Shown here in pieces: positions 8,514 to 21,360 of a stretch of 64,000 nt of DNA (the first letter of the stretch is position 1; each line of letters opens with the position of its first letter). Under the pieces are notes generated by a model, which was not told the DNA's origin, ran no database searches, and saw nothing but the letters and a program-made list of their open reading frames with translations. The stretch is from assembly GCF_020991085.1 (NCBI RefSeq), contig NZ_CP087719.1, forward strand, positions 1,508,001 to 1,572,000, given 5' to 3'. The stretch is from Roseomonas sp. OT10. GTDB lineage: Bacteria > Pseudomonadota > Alphaproteobacteria > Acetobacterales > Acetobacteraceae. Position numbers and translations under genes: made by a program.

Positions 8514-9329
8514 ATGCCCGAGCTTTCGCCCATCGGCACCCTGGCGCGTCGCGGCGACCCGGACCGGTTCCTCTGCGCCCTCTTCGCGCCGCCCGACCGG
8601 CGCGAGTCCCTCTTCGCCCTGATCGCCTTCGACCGCGAGCTGGCCCGGGCCCGCGCCGTGGCCAGCCAGCCGACCATCGCGCTGATCCGTCTGCAATGGT
8701 GGCGCGACGCGGTGGAGGCCGCCGCCGCCGGCCGCCCCGCCCGGCGGCACGAGGTGGCGGAGCCGCTGCACGCGGCCATCACCGCCGGGCAGCTCGATCC
8801 GGCCGACCTCGGCGCCATGATCGACGCGCGCGAGGCGGAGGTGGAGGAGGAGAGCCCCAGCCCCGCCGCCTTCGCCGCCTGGCTGCGCGGCACGGCGGGG
8901 GGATTCGCCGTGGCGTCGGGGCGGCTGCTGGGCGCGCCGCCGGGCACGCTGGTCGGGTTGCAGGCCTGGGGCGCCGCCTCCGGCCTCGCGCGGCTGCTAG
9001 GCGGGCTCGCGGTGTTGGCGGGGGAGGAGGGGGTCTCCCCCCTGCCGGTGGAGCTGCTCGACGGCGCGCGGAGCGCGGACCCGCGCGATCCGGCCGTGCG
9101 GGAGGCGACGAAGCGGCTGGCGGCCGAGGCGCTGGCCTCGCTGAACTCGGCGCGCCCGGTGCTGCGGGCCCTGCCGCGGCAGGCGGTGGCGGCGGCGCTG
9201 CCCGGGGTGCTGGCGCGGCGCGACCTGCACCGCATCGCGCGCGACGGCGCACCGCCGCATCCTCCCGCGGCGCGCGGCGCCGGGGATCGCTGGGCGGTGA
9301 CGCTGGCCGGGTTGCGCGGCCGGGTGTGA
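8514..9329 (+). CDS. Squalene/phytoene synthase family protein, NDUFAF6-like
   Basis: A 271-residue all-helical protein of the trans-isoprenyl diphosphate synthase superfamily. The segment LFALIAFDRELARARAVASQPTI continues into IRLQWWRDAVEA. It aligns with the helix that in true squalene or phytoene synthases carries the first aspartate-rich motif, but the Asp-rich DxxxD pattern is missing here. That loss, together with the QWWRDA motif, is typical of the alphaproteobacterial homologues of mitochondrial NDUFAF6, a complex I assembly factor. I therefore infer a non-catalytic role rather than terpene synthesis. The start ATG 8514 is the first Met that opens the conserved region. The gene sits close to yajC, a neighbour seen in related genomes from memory. 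Confidence 0.78.
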   Translation: MPELSPIGTLARRGDPDRFLCALFAPPDRRESLFALIAFDRELARARAVASQPTIALIRLQWWRDAVEAAAAGRPARRHEVAEPLHAAITAGQLDPADLGAMIDAREAEVEEESPSPAAFAAWLRGTAGGFAVASGRLLGAPPGTLVGLQAWGAASGLARLLGGLAVLAGEEGVSPLPVELLDGARSADPRDPAVREATKRLAAEALASLNSARPVLRALPRQAVAAALPGVLARRDLHRIARDGAPPHPPAARGAGDRWAVTLAGLRGRV

Positions 9330-9330
9330 T

Positions 9331-9576
9331 TCAGGCCCGTCCGCGCCCCGCCCCGGCATCGAGCAGGGCGCGCTCGCGGCGGCTCAGCATCCGATGGGCG
9401 ATGTACCAGGAGATCGGCACGGCCAGGGCGAAGCTGAGCGCCGCCGCGCCGTAGTAGAGCGTGGCGCCCTGGGCGAAGCTGTCGCGCAGGCCGGGGATCA
9501 TGGCGAGTGGCACGGCGAGCAGGCCGAACAGGACGGCGGCGGTGGGCAGGAAGGCCAGGGCGGCGACCTTGAGCAT
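9331..9576 (-). CDS. Small two-helix membrane protein of unknown function
   Basis: An 81-residue protein with two hydrophobic helices, at about residues 5-27 and 42-61. They are separated by a short polar loop, and the basic tail HRMLSRRERALL suggests a cytoplasmic C-terminus. I do not recognise a family with certainty. The composition and codon use match the surrounding genes, and the reading frame starts at a clear ATG at 9576. It lies between the squalene-synthase-like gene (convergent, gap of one base) and the esterase gene on the same strand. Nothing in it suggests an enzyme. Confidence 0.6.
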   Translation of the reverse strand: MLKVAALAFLPTAAVLFGLLAVPLAMIPGLRDSFAQGATLYYGAAALSFALAVPISWYIAHRMLSRRERALLDAGAGRGRA

Positions 9577-9671
9577 GACACGACTCCCCGAAGGCGGGCG
9601 TCCCGGCGCCGCGTGCGGGGGACATCCCGTTACCGGATCGAATGCCCGGGGCCGCCCTGGGTTGCAGGCCG

Positions 9672-10547
9672 TCAGCGCGGTTCCGGCAGGGCAGGGCGGG
9701 CGCTGAAGGAGAAGACGTAACGCATGGCGTCGCCGATCGTGCTCTCCCAGACCGGCCAGACATGCGCCCCGTCCACGATCCGCAGCTGCGCCGGCTGCTT
9801 CGCCCGGCGCAGGCGGTCGTAGAGGCGGGTCGCCTCGCCCTCGATGAAGAAGTCGTCGTCGTCGCCGGAGTTGATGTACATCGGCACGGCGATGCCCTTG
9901 GCCAGGAAGGCGTCCCACAGCACGGGCCAGTTTAGCGACGTCCAGATCGCCGTGTCGTACTGCTCCGCGCCGAAGACGCCGACGCGGCGGGCGGAGGAGG
10001 TCTCCGGCGGCTCCGGGTCGTAGATGGCGGGCGAGAGCAGGGCGGCGGCGGCGAACAGGTCGGGCCGCAGCATGACGAAGCGCAGCGCGCCATAGCCGCC
10101 CATGGACAACCCGCCGATCAGCCGCCCCTCGCGGGTGGTCAGGGTGCGGAAGCTGCGCTCCACGTCGGGGATCAGGTCCTGCAGGACCGCGCTCTCCATC
10201 CTCTCCTTGCGGTCCACGTACCAGCTCGTCCCCGCATCGGGCATGACGATGATGGCGGGCGGAATCTCGCCCGCGCGCATCAGCCGGTCGGCGGTGGCCT
10301 GGAGGTTGCCCTTCACCGGCCATTCGTTCAGCGAGCCGCCGTTGCCGTGCAGCAGGTAGAGCACGGGGTAGCGCAGGTTCCCGCCCTCGTAGCCGTCCGG
10401 CAGGTAGATCGAATAGCTCCACGGCCGGTCGAGCTGGGCGGAGCGGAACTCCCGCGTGACGATACTGCCCGCCCAGGCGGGGATCGCGGCGAGCGACAGC
10501 GCGACGGACAGCGCGGCGGCCATGCCGCGCCGGGTGAACCAGTTCAT
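9672..10547 (-). CDS. Exported alpha/beta-hydrolase esterase (esterase D / feruloyl-esterase type)
   Basis: A 291-residue secreted hydrolase. Residues 1-27 form a signal peptide with a twin-Arg start (MNWFTRRG) and the cleavage region PAWAG. The oxyanion region is LLHGNGG at 65-71 and the nucleophile Ser148 is in GGLSMGG. An Asp follows in GDDDDFF, and the catalytic His is in the late DGAHVWPVW segment. The arrangement is that of the esterase D / putative-esterase family, which includes S-formylglutathione hydrolase, mycolyltransferases and feruloyl esterases. Export argues against a formaldehyde-detoxifying role. The start ATG 10547 precedes the signal peptide directly. The physiological ester is unknown. 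Confidence 0.88.
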   Translation of the reverse strand: MNWFTRRGMAAALSVALSLAAIPAWAGSIVTREFRSAQLDRPWSYSIYLPDGYEGGNLRYPVLYLLHGNGGSLNEWPVKGNLQATADRLMRAGEIPPAIIVMPDAGTSWYVDRKERMESAVLQDLIPDVERSFRTLTTREGRLIGGLSMGGYGALRFVMLRPDLFAAAALLSPAIYDPEPPETSSARRVGVFGAEQYDTAIWTSLNWPVLWDAFLAKGIAVPMYINSGDDDDFFIEGEATRLYDRLRRAKQPAQLRIVDGAHVWPVWESTIGDAMRYVFSFSARPALPEPR

Positions 10548-10710
10548 GGAAGCGTCCTCCGTGCCGCGGCCCCCGTGCGGGCGCCACGCGACGGCGAGGA
10601 TAGGCCCGGCCATCGGCCGCCGGAAATGGTCACGGCGCTGGACGGGGAGGGGGTGCGGGGTCATCCTCCTGGCGAAACGGCCGCGAAGGCCAGCAAGGGA
10701 GAGACGGACC

Positions 10711-11544
10711 ATGTGCCCACCCGGCTGCCTGCAGGCCATGCACCGCCACGCCTCGCGCCGCGGCCTGCTCGGCGGAGGGCTGGCGGCCGTCGCCGTCGCG
10801 GCGGCGGGGGCCCCCGCCGCCGCGCAGGCGCCGCCATCGGCGCCCGCCGTGACCCGCAGCTTCACCGGGGTGCAGGACCTGACCCACCCGCTCTACGACG
10901 GCTTCCCGACCTTCGACGGCTCGCGCTGGTTCACCACGGAGCCGATGCTGCGCTTCGCCAAGGACCGGATGAACATCAACCGCTGGACCCTGGTCGAGCA
11001 CACCGGCACGCATCTGGACGCGCCGCTGCACTTCACCGCCGACGGCCGCAGCATCGATGCCATCCCCGCCAGCGAACTGGTGCTGCCGGTGGCGGTGATC
11101 GACATCCGCCAGCGGGCGCAGGAGGACGCGGACACGACCCTGACCCCTGACGACATCCGCCGCTGGGAGGCCGCAAACGGTCCCCTGCCGGAGGGATGCT
11201 GCGTCGTGATGAACTCCGGCTGGCACCGGCTCCTGGACTCCCCGCGCTTCACCAACCGCGACGCCGCCGGGGTCAACCACATGCCGGGCTTCCATGCCGA
11301 GACGGCGGCCATGCTGATGGCCGAGCGGCAGGTGCGATCCATCGGCGTGGACACGCTCTCCCTCGATCCCGGGCGGGACGCCACCTTCCCGGTCCACTAC
11401 GCCTGGCTGGGCAGCGGGCGCTGGGGGATCGAGGGGCTCGCCAACCTCGACGCCCTGCCCGCGAAGGGCGCGCAGATCGTCGTCGGCGCCCCGAAGGTGC
11501 GCGGCGCGACCGGCGGGCCGGGGCGAATCCTGGCGCTGGTGTGA
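10711..11544 (+). CDS. Exported cyclase-family protein (kynurenine formamidase-like)
   Basis: A 277-residue protein of the metal-dependent cyclase / bacterial kynurenine formamidase family. The signature HTGTHLDAP is at residues 97-105, and a second conserved segment is SIGVDTLSLDPG. Residues 1-39 are an export signal: a basic stretch HRHASRRG, then a Gly/Ala run ending AAAQA. GGGAGAG just upstream supports ATG 10711. An internal ATG at 10738 would also leave a complete signal. Extracytoplasmic members of this family are not tied to tryptophan breakdown, so I do not assign kynB. The gene is divergent from the esterase gene and convergent with uvrA. Confidence 0.87.
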   Translation: MCPPGCLQAMHRHASRRGLLGGGLAAVAVAAAGAPAAAQAPPSAPAVTRSFTGVQDLTHPLYDGFPTFDGSRWFTTEPMLRFAKDRMNINRWTLVEHTGTHLDAPLHFTADGRSIDAIPASELVLPVAVIDIRQRAQEDADTTLTPDDIRRWEAANGPLPEGCCVVMNSGWHRLLDSPRFTNRDAAGVNHMPGFHAETAAMLMAERQVRSIGVDTLSLDPGRDATFPVHYAWLGSGRWGIEGLANLDALPAKGAQIVVGAPKVRGATGGPGRILALV

Positions 11545-11563
11545 GCCAGGGCGGTAGGGTCGG

Positions 11564-14572
<3,009 letters not shown>

Positions 14573-14801
14573 ATGGGGCTGGCGGGAAGGGGCTTGCCGG
14601 GGGGCGGCCCTGGACCGCTCTCTCCGCATGGTTCCGTGGTCGGGTTTCTCCACCGGCCTGTCCATGGGGGGCCTCCCCGGGGGTGGCTAGCGCCGCCCCC
14701 GGGGTCTAGGTTGCGCGTTCCCGCCGGCCCTGCCGCGCGGGCGCGTGCGATTCTCCGCGATCCCGGAGAGGTTGCGGTTCCGGAGCGAAGGACAGGGCGG
14801 C

Positions 14802-15356
14802 ATGGCCGGTAGCGTCAACAAGGTGATCCTGATCGGGAATCTGGGTCGGGACCCGGAGGTCCGCAACTTCCAGAACGGCGGCAAGGTCGTGAACCTGCGG
14901 CTGGCGACCACCGAGACCTACAAGGACCGCGAGGGCAACCGGCAGGAGAAGACCGAGTGGCACTCGGTCGCGATCTTCAACGAGCGGCTGGGCGACGTCG
15001 CCGAGAAGTACCTGCGCAAGGGCAGCTCGGTGTATATCGAGGGCAAGCTCGAGACCCGGAAGTGGGCCGACAAGGAAGGCCAGGAGCGCTACACGACCGA
15101 GATCGTGCTCCGGAACTTCGGCGGCGAGCTGACCCTGCTGGGCGGCCGCGGCGGCGGGGAGGGGGGTGAGGCCCCCTCCGGTGGCGGCTTCGGCGGCGAG
15201 CGCGGCGGCTATGGCGGCGGCGCCCGCTCCGGCGGCGGGGAGCGCGGCGGCTTCGGCGGCGGTTCGGGCGGCGGCGCCTCCCGCCCGGCACGCGGCGGCG
15301 GCGGCGGCGGCTGGGACGCGCCGAAGGGCGACCTGGACGACGACATCCCGTTCTGA
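14802..15356 (+). CDS. ssb: Single-stranded DNA-binding protein
   Basis: A 184-residue protein. The OB fold spans about residues 1-108, with [24 protein letters not shown] and [20 protein letters not shown] long Gly/Arg/Ser-rich disordered linker follows at about 115-170, ending in the acidic tip DLDDDIPF. The last residues DIPF are the docking peptide that recruits replication and repair enzymes. It works as a tetramer on single-stranded DNA. It is divergent from uvrA and lies 60 bases upstream of gyrA on the same strand. The ssb-gyrA-coaD order is common in alphaproteobacteria. Confidence 0.97.
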   Translation: MAGSVNKVILIGNLGRDPEVRNFQNGGKVVNLRLATTETYKDREGNRQEKTEWHSVAIFNERLGDVAEKYLRKGSSVYIEGKLETRKWADKEGQERYTTEIVLRNFGGELTLLGGRGGGEGGEAPSGGGFGGERGGYGGGARSGGGERGGFGGGSGGGASRPARGGGGGGWDAPKGDLDDDIPF

Positions 15357-15416
15357 GCCCCCATCCCGTTCCCCCGGGGACGGCCGGCCTGAACGACTTC
15401 TGACTGGAACGAGAGC

Positions 15417-18242
15417 GTGAGCGAGAGCGACGACGACGGCAGCAGCCCCGGCGAGGAGCCGGGCTCGGGCACGACCCCCGAAGGCACGCTGACGGGGATT
15501 CCCGTGGCGCTCGAGGAGGAGATGCGCCGCTCCTACCTCGATTATGCGATGAGCGTGATCGTCTCGCGCGCCCTGCCGGATGCGCGGGACGGGCTGAAGC
15601 CCGTGCACCGGCGCATCCTCTTCGCGATGCACGAGGCGGGCTACACGCCGGACAAGCCGCACCGCAAGTCGGCCCGCGTGGTCGGCGACGTGATGGGCGT
15701 CTACCACCCGCATGGCGACGCCGCGATCTACGACGCCATGGTCCGCATGGCGCAGCCCTTCTCGATGCGGCTGCCGCTGATCGACGGGCAGGGGAATTTC
15801 GGCTCGATCGACGGCGATCCGCCGGCGGCGATGCGCTACACCGAGGCGCGTCTGGCGAAGTCCGCCGCCGCGCTGCTGGCCGGCATCGACGAGGACACGG
15901 TCGACTTCCAGCCGAACTACGACGAGAGCGCGCAGGAGCCGCGGGTCCTGCCGGCGGCCTTCCCGAACCTGCTGGTGAACGGCGCCAACGGCATCGCCGT
16001 CGGCATGGCGACGAACATCCCGACCCACAATGCAGGGGAGGTGATCGACGCGACGCTCGCGCTGATCCGCGAGCCGGATACGACGCTGGAAGAACTGATG
16101 CGGATCATCCCCGGGCCGGACTTCCCGACCGGCGGGCTGATCCTCGGGCGTTCCGGCATCCGGCTGGCCTTCGAGACGGGGCGCGGCTCCATCCCCGTGC
16201 GGGCGCGCGCCAGCATCGAGGAGCTGCGCGGCGGCCGCTCCCTCATCGCGATCACCGAGATCCCGTACCAGGTCAACAAGACGACGCTGATCGAGCGCAT
16301 GGCGGAGCTGGTGCGCTCCAAGCAGGTCGAGGGCATCTCCGACCTGCGCGACGAGAGCGACCGCTCCGGCATGCGCATCGTCGTCGAGCTGAAGCGCGAG
16401 GCGACGCCGGAGGTGGTGCTGAACCAGCTCTACCGCTTCACCGCGCTGCAGACGACCTTCGCGGTGAATATGCTGGCGCTCGACCACGGCCGGCCGCGGC
16501 AGATGGGGCTGAAGGACGCGCTGCAGGCCTTCATCGCCTTCCGCGAGGAGGTGATCCTCCGCCGCTCGCGCTACCGGCTGGGCAAGGCGCGCGAGCGCGG
16601 CCACCTGCTGATCGGCCTGGCCATCGCGGTCGCCAACATCGACGAGGTGATCCGCCTGATCCGCGAGAGCCCCGACGCGAACGCGGCGCGGGAGGCGTTG
16701 ATGGCGCGCGCCTGGCCGGCGGGCGATGTCGGCGCGCTGCTGGCGCTGGTGGACGATGCGGGCAACGTCGTCATCGACGACACGGTGCACCTCACCGAGA
16801 CCCAGGCGCGCGGCATCCTGGAGCTGCGGCTCCAGCGCCTCACCGGCCTGGAGCGCGAGAAGATCATCGCCGAGCTGGACGAGATCGCCGGGCGCATCCG
16901 CGAGCTGCTGGAGATCCTCGCCTCCCGCCCGCGCCGGCTGGAGCTGATGGCGCAGGAGCTGGCGGAGGTCCGCGCCCAGATCGCGACGCCGCGCCTGACG
17001 GAGATCGTGGACGGCTTCGCCGAGCAGGATGACGAGAGCCTGATCGAGCCGGGGCTGATGGTCGTCACCCTGACCCGCGACGGCTACGTCAAGCGCACGA
17101 CGCTGGAGAGCTTCCGCGCGCAGAACCGCGGCGGGCGCGGGCGTTCGGCCGCCACGACGCGCGAGGACGACGTGGTCGTGCGCTCCTTCAACGCGCACAC
17201 GCACCAGTGGGTGCTGTTCTTCACCTCGCGCGGGATGGCCTTCCGCGAGAAGGTGTGGAAGCTGCCGCTCGCCGCCCCGGCCGCGCGCGGCCGTTCCCTG
17301 CGCCAGCTCCTCCAGCTCCAGCAGGACGAGCAGGTGACGGCGGTCCTGCCGCTGCCGCAGGACGAGTCGCTGTGGGACAACCTGCACCTCGTCTTCGCGA
17401 CCATCCAGGGCAACGTCCGGCGCAACCGCCTGTCGGATTTCCGCAACGTCCGCTCCACCGGCCTCATCGCCATGAAGCTGGACGAGGGGGATTCGCTGGT
17501 CGGCGTGCAGACCTGCCGCGAGGGGGACGACGTGATGCTCGCGACCCGCGGCGGCCGCTGCATCCGCTTCGTGGCGGAGGCGGACCAGCTCCGCGTCTTC
17601 GCCGGGCGCGACAGCACGGGGGTGCGCGGCATCCGCCTCGCCGACGGGGACAGCGTGATCGCGCTGTCCGTGCTGCGCCACGTCGCGGCGACCCAGGCGG
17701 AGCGCATGGCCTATCTCAAGGCCGCCGCCGCGAGGCGCCGCAACGGCGCCGAGGAGGGCGAGGCGGAGGCGAACGGCAACGGCGCCGAGGTGGAGGCCGA
17801 GGAGAGCGAGGAGGAGGGGGAGGGCGCCTCCCTGTCCGCCGAGCGCCTGTCCGAGATGGAGCAGGCGGAGGAGCTGATCCTCTCCGTCACCGATGGCGGC
17901 TTCGGCAAGCGTTCCTCGGCCTACGAGTACCGGGTGACCGGGCGCGGCGGGCAGGGGATCTCCAACATCTCCCTCAGCCCCCGCACCGGGCGCGAGGTGG
18001 TGGCGACCTTCCCGGCGCGCCCCGGGGACGACGTGATGCTGGTGACCGATGCCGGCCGCCTGATCCGCCTACCGGTCGACCAGGTCCGGGTGACCGGGCG
18101 GCAGGCCATGGGCGTCACCCTGCTGCGGCTTGACGACAGCGAGCGCGTCACCTCCTGCTTCCCCGTGGTGGAGGATGGAGAGGCCACGGATGCCGGAGCG
18201 GGGGAAACCGCGGCGGGAGACAGCGGGGCGGAGGATGCCTGA
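15417..18242 (+). CDS. gyrA: DNA gyrase subunit A
   Basis: A 941-residue type II topoisomerase subunit that introduces negative supercoils together with GyrB. The catalytic Tyr is Tyr141 in AMRYTEARL. The GyrA box QNRGGRG begins at residue 569, which separates it from ParC. The QRDR reads [10 protein letters not shown], so the position of E. coli Ser83 is Ala102, while Asp106 matches Asp87. The C-terminal pinwheel contains an acidic insertion (about 778-830, rich in Glu and Ala) between two blades. The start is GTG 15417, with GAACGAGAG just upstream. The stop overlaps the probable start of coaD by a few bases. Confidence 0.97.
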   Translation: MSESDDDGSSPGEEPGSGTTPEGTLTGIPVALEEEMRRSYLDYAMSVIVSRALPDARDGLKPVHRRILFAMHEAGYTPDKPHRKSARVVGDVMGVYHPHGDAAIYDAMVRMAQPFSMRLPLIDGQGNFGSIDGDPPAAMRYTEARLAKSAAALLAGIDEDTVDFQPNYDESAQEPRVLPAAFPNLLVNGANGIAVGMATNIPTHNAGEVIDATLALIREPDTTLEELMRIIPGPDFPTGGLILGRSGIRLAFETGRGSIPVRARASIEELRGGRSLIAITEIPYQVNKTTLIERMAELVRSKQVEGISDLRDESDRSGMRIVVELKREATPEVVLNQLYRFTALQTTFAVNMLALDHGRPRQMGLKDALQAFIAFREEVILRRSRYRLGKARERGHLLIGLAIAVANIDEVIRLIRESPDANAAREALMARAWPAGDVGALLALVDDAGNVVIDDTVHLTETQARGILELRLQRLTGLEREKIIAELDEIAGRIRELLEILASRPRRLELMAQELAEVRAQIATPRLTEIVDGFAEQDDESLIEPGLMVVTLTRDGYVKRTTLESFRAQNRGGRGRSAATTREDDVVVRSFNAHTHQWVLFFTSRGMAFREKVWKLPLAAPAARGRSLRQLLQLQQDEQVTAVLPLPQDESLWDNLHLVFATIQGNVRRNRLSDFRNVRSTGLIAMKLDEGDSLVGVQTCREGDDVMLATRGGRCIRFVAEADQLRVFAGRDSTGVRGIRLADGDSVIALSVLRHVAATQAERMAYLKAAAARRRNGAEEGEAEANGNGAEVEAEESEEEGEGASLSAERLSEMEQAEELILSVTDGGFGKRSSAYEYRVTGRGGQGISNISLSPRTGREVVATFPARPGDDVMLVTDAGRLIRLPVDQVRVTGRQAMGVTLLRLDDSERVTSCFPVVEDGEATDAGAGETAAGDSGAEDA

Positions 18243-18807
18243 ATCGGGCGTGCCTGAGCCGGGCATGCCCCGGCCGGGCGGGACCGAGCGGGTGGGGCTG
18301 TATCCGGGCACCTTCGACCCGGTGACCAACGGCCACCTGGACGTCATCGCCCGGGCCGCCCGGCTGGTCGACCGCCTCATCGTCGGCGTGGCCACCAATG
18401 CCGAGAAGAACCCGCTCTTCCCGCTGGAGGAGCGGGTGGAGCTGGCCGCGGCCGAGGTCGCCCTGGTCGCCGAGCGCACCGGCACCTGCATCGAGGTCCG
18501 GCCCTTCCAGGGGCTGCTGATCGGCTATGCGCGGGAGGTGGGCGCGGGGATGATCGTGCGCGGCCTGCGCGCCGTGTCCGATTTCGACTACGAGTTCCAG
18601 ATGGCCGGGATGAACCACCGCCTCGATGCCGGGGTGGAGACGGTCTTCCTGATGGCCAGCGAACGCAACCAGTTCATCTCCTCGCGGTTCGTGAAGGAGA
18701 TCGCGAGGCTGGGGGGGGACGTGTCCAGCTTCGTCCCGCCCCTGACCCACGCCCGCACCCTGGCCCGCCTCGGCCTGGACGGGGTGCCGGAATCCAAGGG
18801 GAGCTAG
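18235..18807 (+). CDS. coaD: Pantetheine-phosphate adenylyltransferase
   Basis: About 190 residues. It catalyses 4'-phosphopantetheine + ATP to dephospho-CoA, the fourth step of CoA synthesis. The nucleotidyltransferase motif is in [13 protein letters not shown], and the ISSRFVKE segment near the C-terminus is the second family signature. [20 protein letters not shown] is the conserved substrate-binding stretch. The start is uncertain. ATG 18235 overlaps the gyrA stop but sits directly against a GGAGG. ATG 18265 would give the usual short N-terminus. A run of eight G (18711-18718) lies inside the coding region and is read in frame (ARLGGDV). Confidence 0.94.
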   Translation: MPESGVPEPGMPRPGGTERVGLYPGTFDPVTNGHLDVIARAARLVDRLIVGVATNAEKNPLFPLEERVELAAAEVALVAERTGTCIEVRPFQGLLIGYAREVGAGMIVRGLRAVSDFDYEFQMAGMNHRLDAGVETVFLMASERNQFISSRFVKEIARLGGDVSSFVPPLTHARTLARLGLDGVPESKGS

Positions 18808-18863
18808 CCCAGATGCGGCGACGCACGTTGCTGACCGCCACTATGATTGCTGGAGGAACGCTG

Positions 18864-19400
<537 letters not shown>

Positions 19401-19464
19401 CCGGTGCGACGCGCCGTGCCGGCTTGACACCCGGCACGGCGGCTGCTTCCCGTACCCCCGGGAC

Positions 19465-19540
19465 GTGCCCGTAGCTCAGTCGGTAGAGCACGAGACTTTT
19501 AATCTTGGGGTCCTCGGTTCGAGCCCGAGCGGGCACACCA
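19465..19540 (+). tRNA. tRNA-Lys (anticodon UUU)
   Basis: A complete 76-base cloverleaf. The acceptor stem GTGCCCG (19465-19471) pairs with CGGGCAC (19530-19536). The D arm is GCTC/GAGC and the anticodon arm CGAGA/TCTTG encloses the loop CTTTTAA, giving anticodon TTT. The T arm is CTCGG/CCGAG with TTCGAGC. The discriminator is A and the 3' CCA is encoded. Confidence 0.97.
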
Positions 19541-19584
19541 GTTCTGTTCCCCGTCCCGGCGCCCCTGTGTCAGCGCCGCCCGCG

Positions 19585-20280
19585 TCAGCGCTGCTGTTCC
19601 TCCCCCTCGATGACGGCCTGCCTCACGGCTGACCGGAACTCCCGCCGGTGCAGCTCCGCCACCACCCACAGGCTCGCCAGCATCAGCGCCACCGGATGCA
19701 GGATCCAGGCGAGGGCGGCGAGGCCGAAATAGTATGCGCGCAGCCCCGTGTTGAAGTGCCGCGCCGCCCGGTTCACCACCCGCGCGGCGATCTCGGCCGC
19801 CGGCAGGCCATTCGCCGCGTCGCGCGGGAAGGCGCCGATCAGGATGGAGCCGTAGTTGAACTGGCGAAGCGCCCAGGTCAGCTCGAAGAACGTCCGCACG
19901 AAGATCAGCAGCAGCAGCAGGATCCGCGCCTCCCACCCGCCGTCGGACAGGCCGGTCTGGGCGAAGGGCACGGATTCCAGCACGCGGCGCCCGACCTCCG
20001 GCGAGGCGAGGAGCGCCATCAGGCCGCCGATGATGAAGATGCAGGTATTGGCGAGGAAGGAGGTGGAGGACATCAGGTTGCCGACGATGGCCACGTCGGC
20101 GATCCGGTTCTCCTTGGGCAGGGTGGAGACCAGCCAGCGGCGCCGGTGCTCGTCCATGGCCGCGATGACGCTGCGGGCGCGGATCGCGGGGATGCGGTCG
20201 GCGACCAGGGCGTAGCCGGCCCAGCAGAGGAGGAAGACCGCGAGGCCCAGCAGGTCGAGGTGGCTGAGGAAGGGGATCAT
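19585..20280 (-). CDS. DUF599 family integral membrane protein
   Basis: A 231-residue inner-membrane protein of the DUF599 family, with four or five hydrophobic helices. The first runs at about residues 7-27 (LDLLGLAVFLLCWAGYALVAD) and a second at about 77-92. Two more are at about 116-135 and 185-206. Conserved family features are the RRRWL segment near 46-50, the NYGSILIGA turn near 143-151 and NTGLRAYYFGLAALAW. The function of the family is unknown. The gene ends about 45 bases past the tRNA on the opposite strand. It lies downstream of the diguanylate cyclase gene on the same strand, with an 82-base gap. Confidence 0.88.
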   Translation of the reverse strand: MIPFLSHLDLLGLAVFLLCWAGYALVADRIPAIRARSVIAAMDEHRRRWLVSTLPKENRIADVAIVGNLMSSTSFLANTCIFIIGGLMALLASPEVGRRVLESVPFAQTGLSDGGWEARILLLLLIFVRTFFELTWALRQFNYGSILIGAFPRDAANGLPAAEIAARVVNRAARHFNTGLRAYYFGLAALAWILHPVALMLASLWVVAELHRREFRSAVRQAVIEGEEQQR

Positions 20281-20362
20281 CGGCCCCGGCCCCGGCTGGG
20301 GGGCGGAATCCGGAACGGTCGGCTGCGCATGCGGCCGGTGTAGGACAGGCCGGCCCGGACGC

Positions 20363-21220
20363 CTATCGAACCGGTCCCGAGGCGACGATCACGCGGTCGC
20401 GGCCGGCAGCCTTCGCCGCGTAGAGGGCCTGGTCGGCGGCGGACAGGGCCTTCTCCAGCGCGGCCACCGGCTCGCCCGGCCCGATCGCGGCCAGGCCGGC
20501 GCTCAGCGTGATCCGGTGGCCTTCGCCACCGGGGTGCGGGATCAGCCGGGCGACGTCCTCGCGCAGCCGCTCCGCGACGCTGCGCGCCCCGTCCACGCCC
20601 TCGCCCGGGAGCAGGAGGACGAATTCCTCGCCGCCGACGCGGGCGATGATGTCCCTGCCACGGCTGGCGGATCGCAGGACGGCGCCGAGCTGTTGCAGCA
20701 CCGCATCCCCGGCGGCATGGCCGTGCCCGTCGTTGATCCGCTTGAAGTGGTCCAGGTCGAGCATCACCAGGGAAGAGGGCTCGCCCTGCCGGCGCGGCCG
20801 CTCCAGCGCCGGCCCCGCCAGCGCCATCAGGGCGCGCCGGTTCAGGACGCCGGTCAGCGGATCGGTCGTGGCTTCGGAAAGAAGGCGCTGCAACTGGTCG
20901 TCGCGCTGGCGCGACACGGCCAGCAGCGCCAGCGCCAGCAGGCCCATGGCCCCGTCGACCAGCAGCCAGCCGTCCCAGGCGGGCACGGCCATGCCAGCCA
21001 TCCGGTCCGGCAGGACGCGCAGCCGGTAGTCCTGCGCGAGGAGGAAGGCGGTCATCCCCAGCACCGCCGTGGCGCCGAGCAGCAGCAGGAGGAGGGCCCG
21101 GTCCTGCTGCCGTCGCCGCAGCCAGCAACGGTGCAGGCAGGCGGTGGTCGCCAGCACCAGCAGGGCCAGCACCGCGGCCCGGATCAGATCCTGGGGAAGC
21201 AGGAACGCGGAGGACGGCAT
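20363..21220 (-). CDS. Membrane-bound diguanylate cyclase (GGDEF)
   Basis: A 285-residue protein with three hydrophobic helices (about residues 10-30, 42-62 and 83-103) and then a single GGDEF domain (about 118-283). The active-site motif is GGEEF at 196-200, the functional variant, and TDPLTGVLNRRAL opens the domain. Arg187 and Asp190 form an RxxD five residues before the motif. This is the product-inhibition I-site. The protein should therefore make cyclic di-GMP with feedback control. The short membrane part has no recognised sensor domain, so the input signal is unknown. The start ATG 21220 gives a natural first helix. Confidence 0.92.
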   Translation of the reverse strand: MPSSAFLLPQDLIRAAVLALLVLATTACLHRCWLRRRQQDRALLLLLLGATAVLGMTAFLLAQDYRLRVLPDRMAGMAVPAWDGWLLVDGAMGLLALALLAVSRQRDDQLQRLLSEATTDPLTGVLNRRALMALAGPALERPRRQGEPSSLVMLDLDHFKRINDGHGHAAGDAVLQQLGAVLRSASRGRDIIARVGGEEFVLLLPGEGVDGARSVAERLREDVARLIPHPGGEGHRITLSAGLAAIGPGEPVAALEKALSAADQALYAAKAAGRDRVIVASGPVR

Positions 21221-21360
21221 CGGCGCGGTATCCGGGGCATCGCCGCGCCGGGCGGGATGCGGGAGCGTTCGTCACCCGGCTCGCGGGCGCGCGGCTGGCC
21301 GCGCCAGCCATGCCGCAACGCGGCAGCGGGCCCCCCTGGCCGGGAGGCCCGCGTCGCGGC

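Noticed and set aside
14573-14801. LexA (SOS) box between uvrA and ssb
   Set aside because: I looked for the alphaproteobacterial GTTC-N7-GTTC pattern and found no match with correct spacing.
21310-21360. Terminator after icd
   Set aside because: A GCGGGCC/GGCCCGC repeat is visible, but the loop is long and no T run follows; too weak to list.
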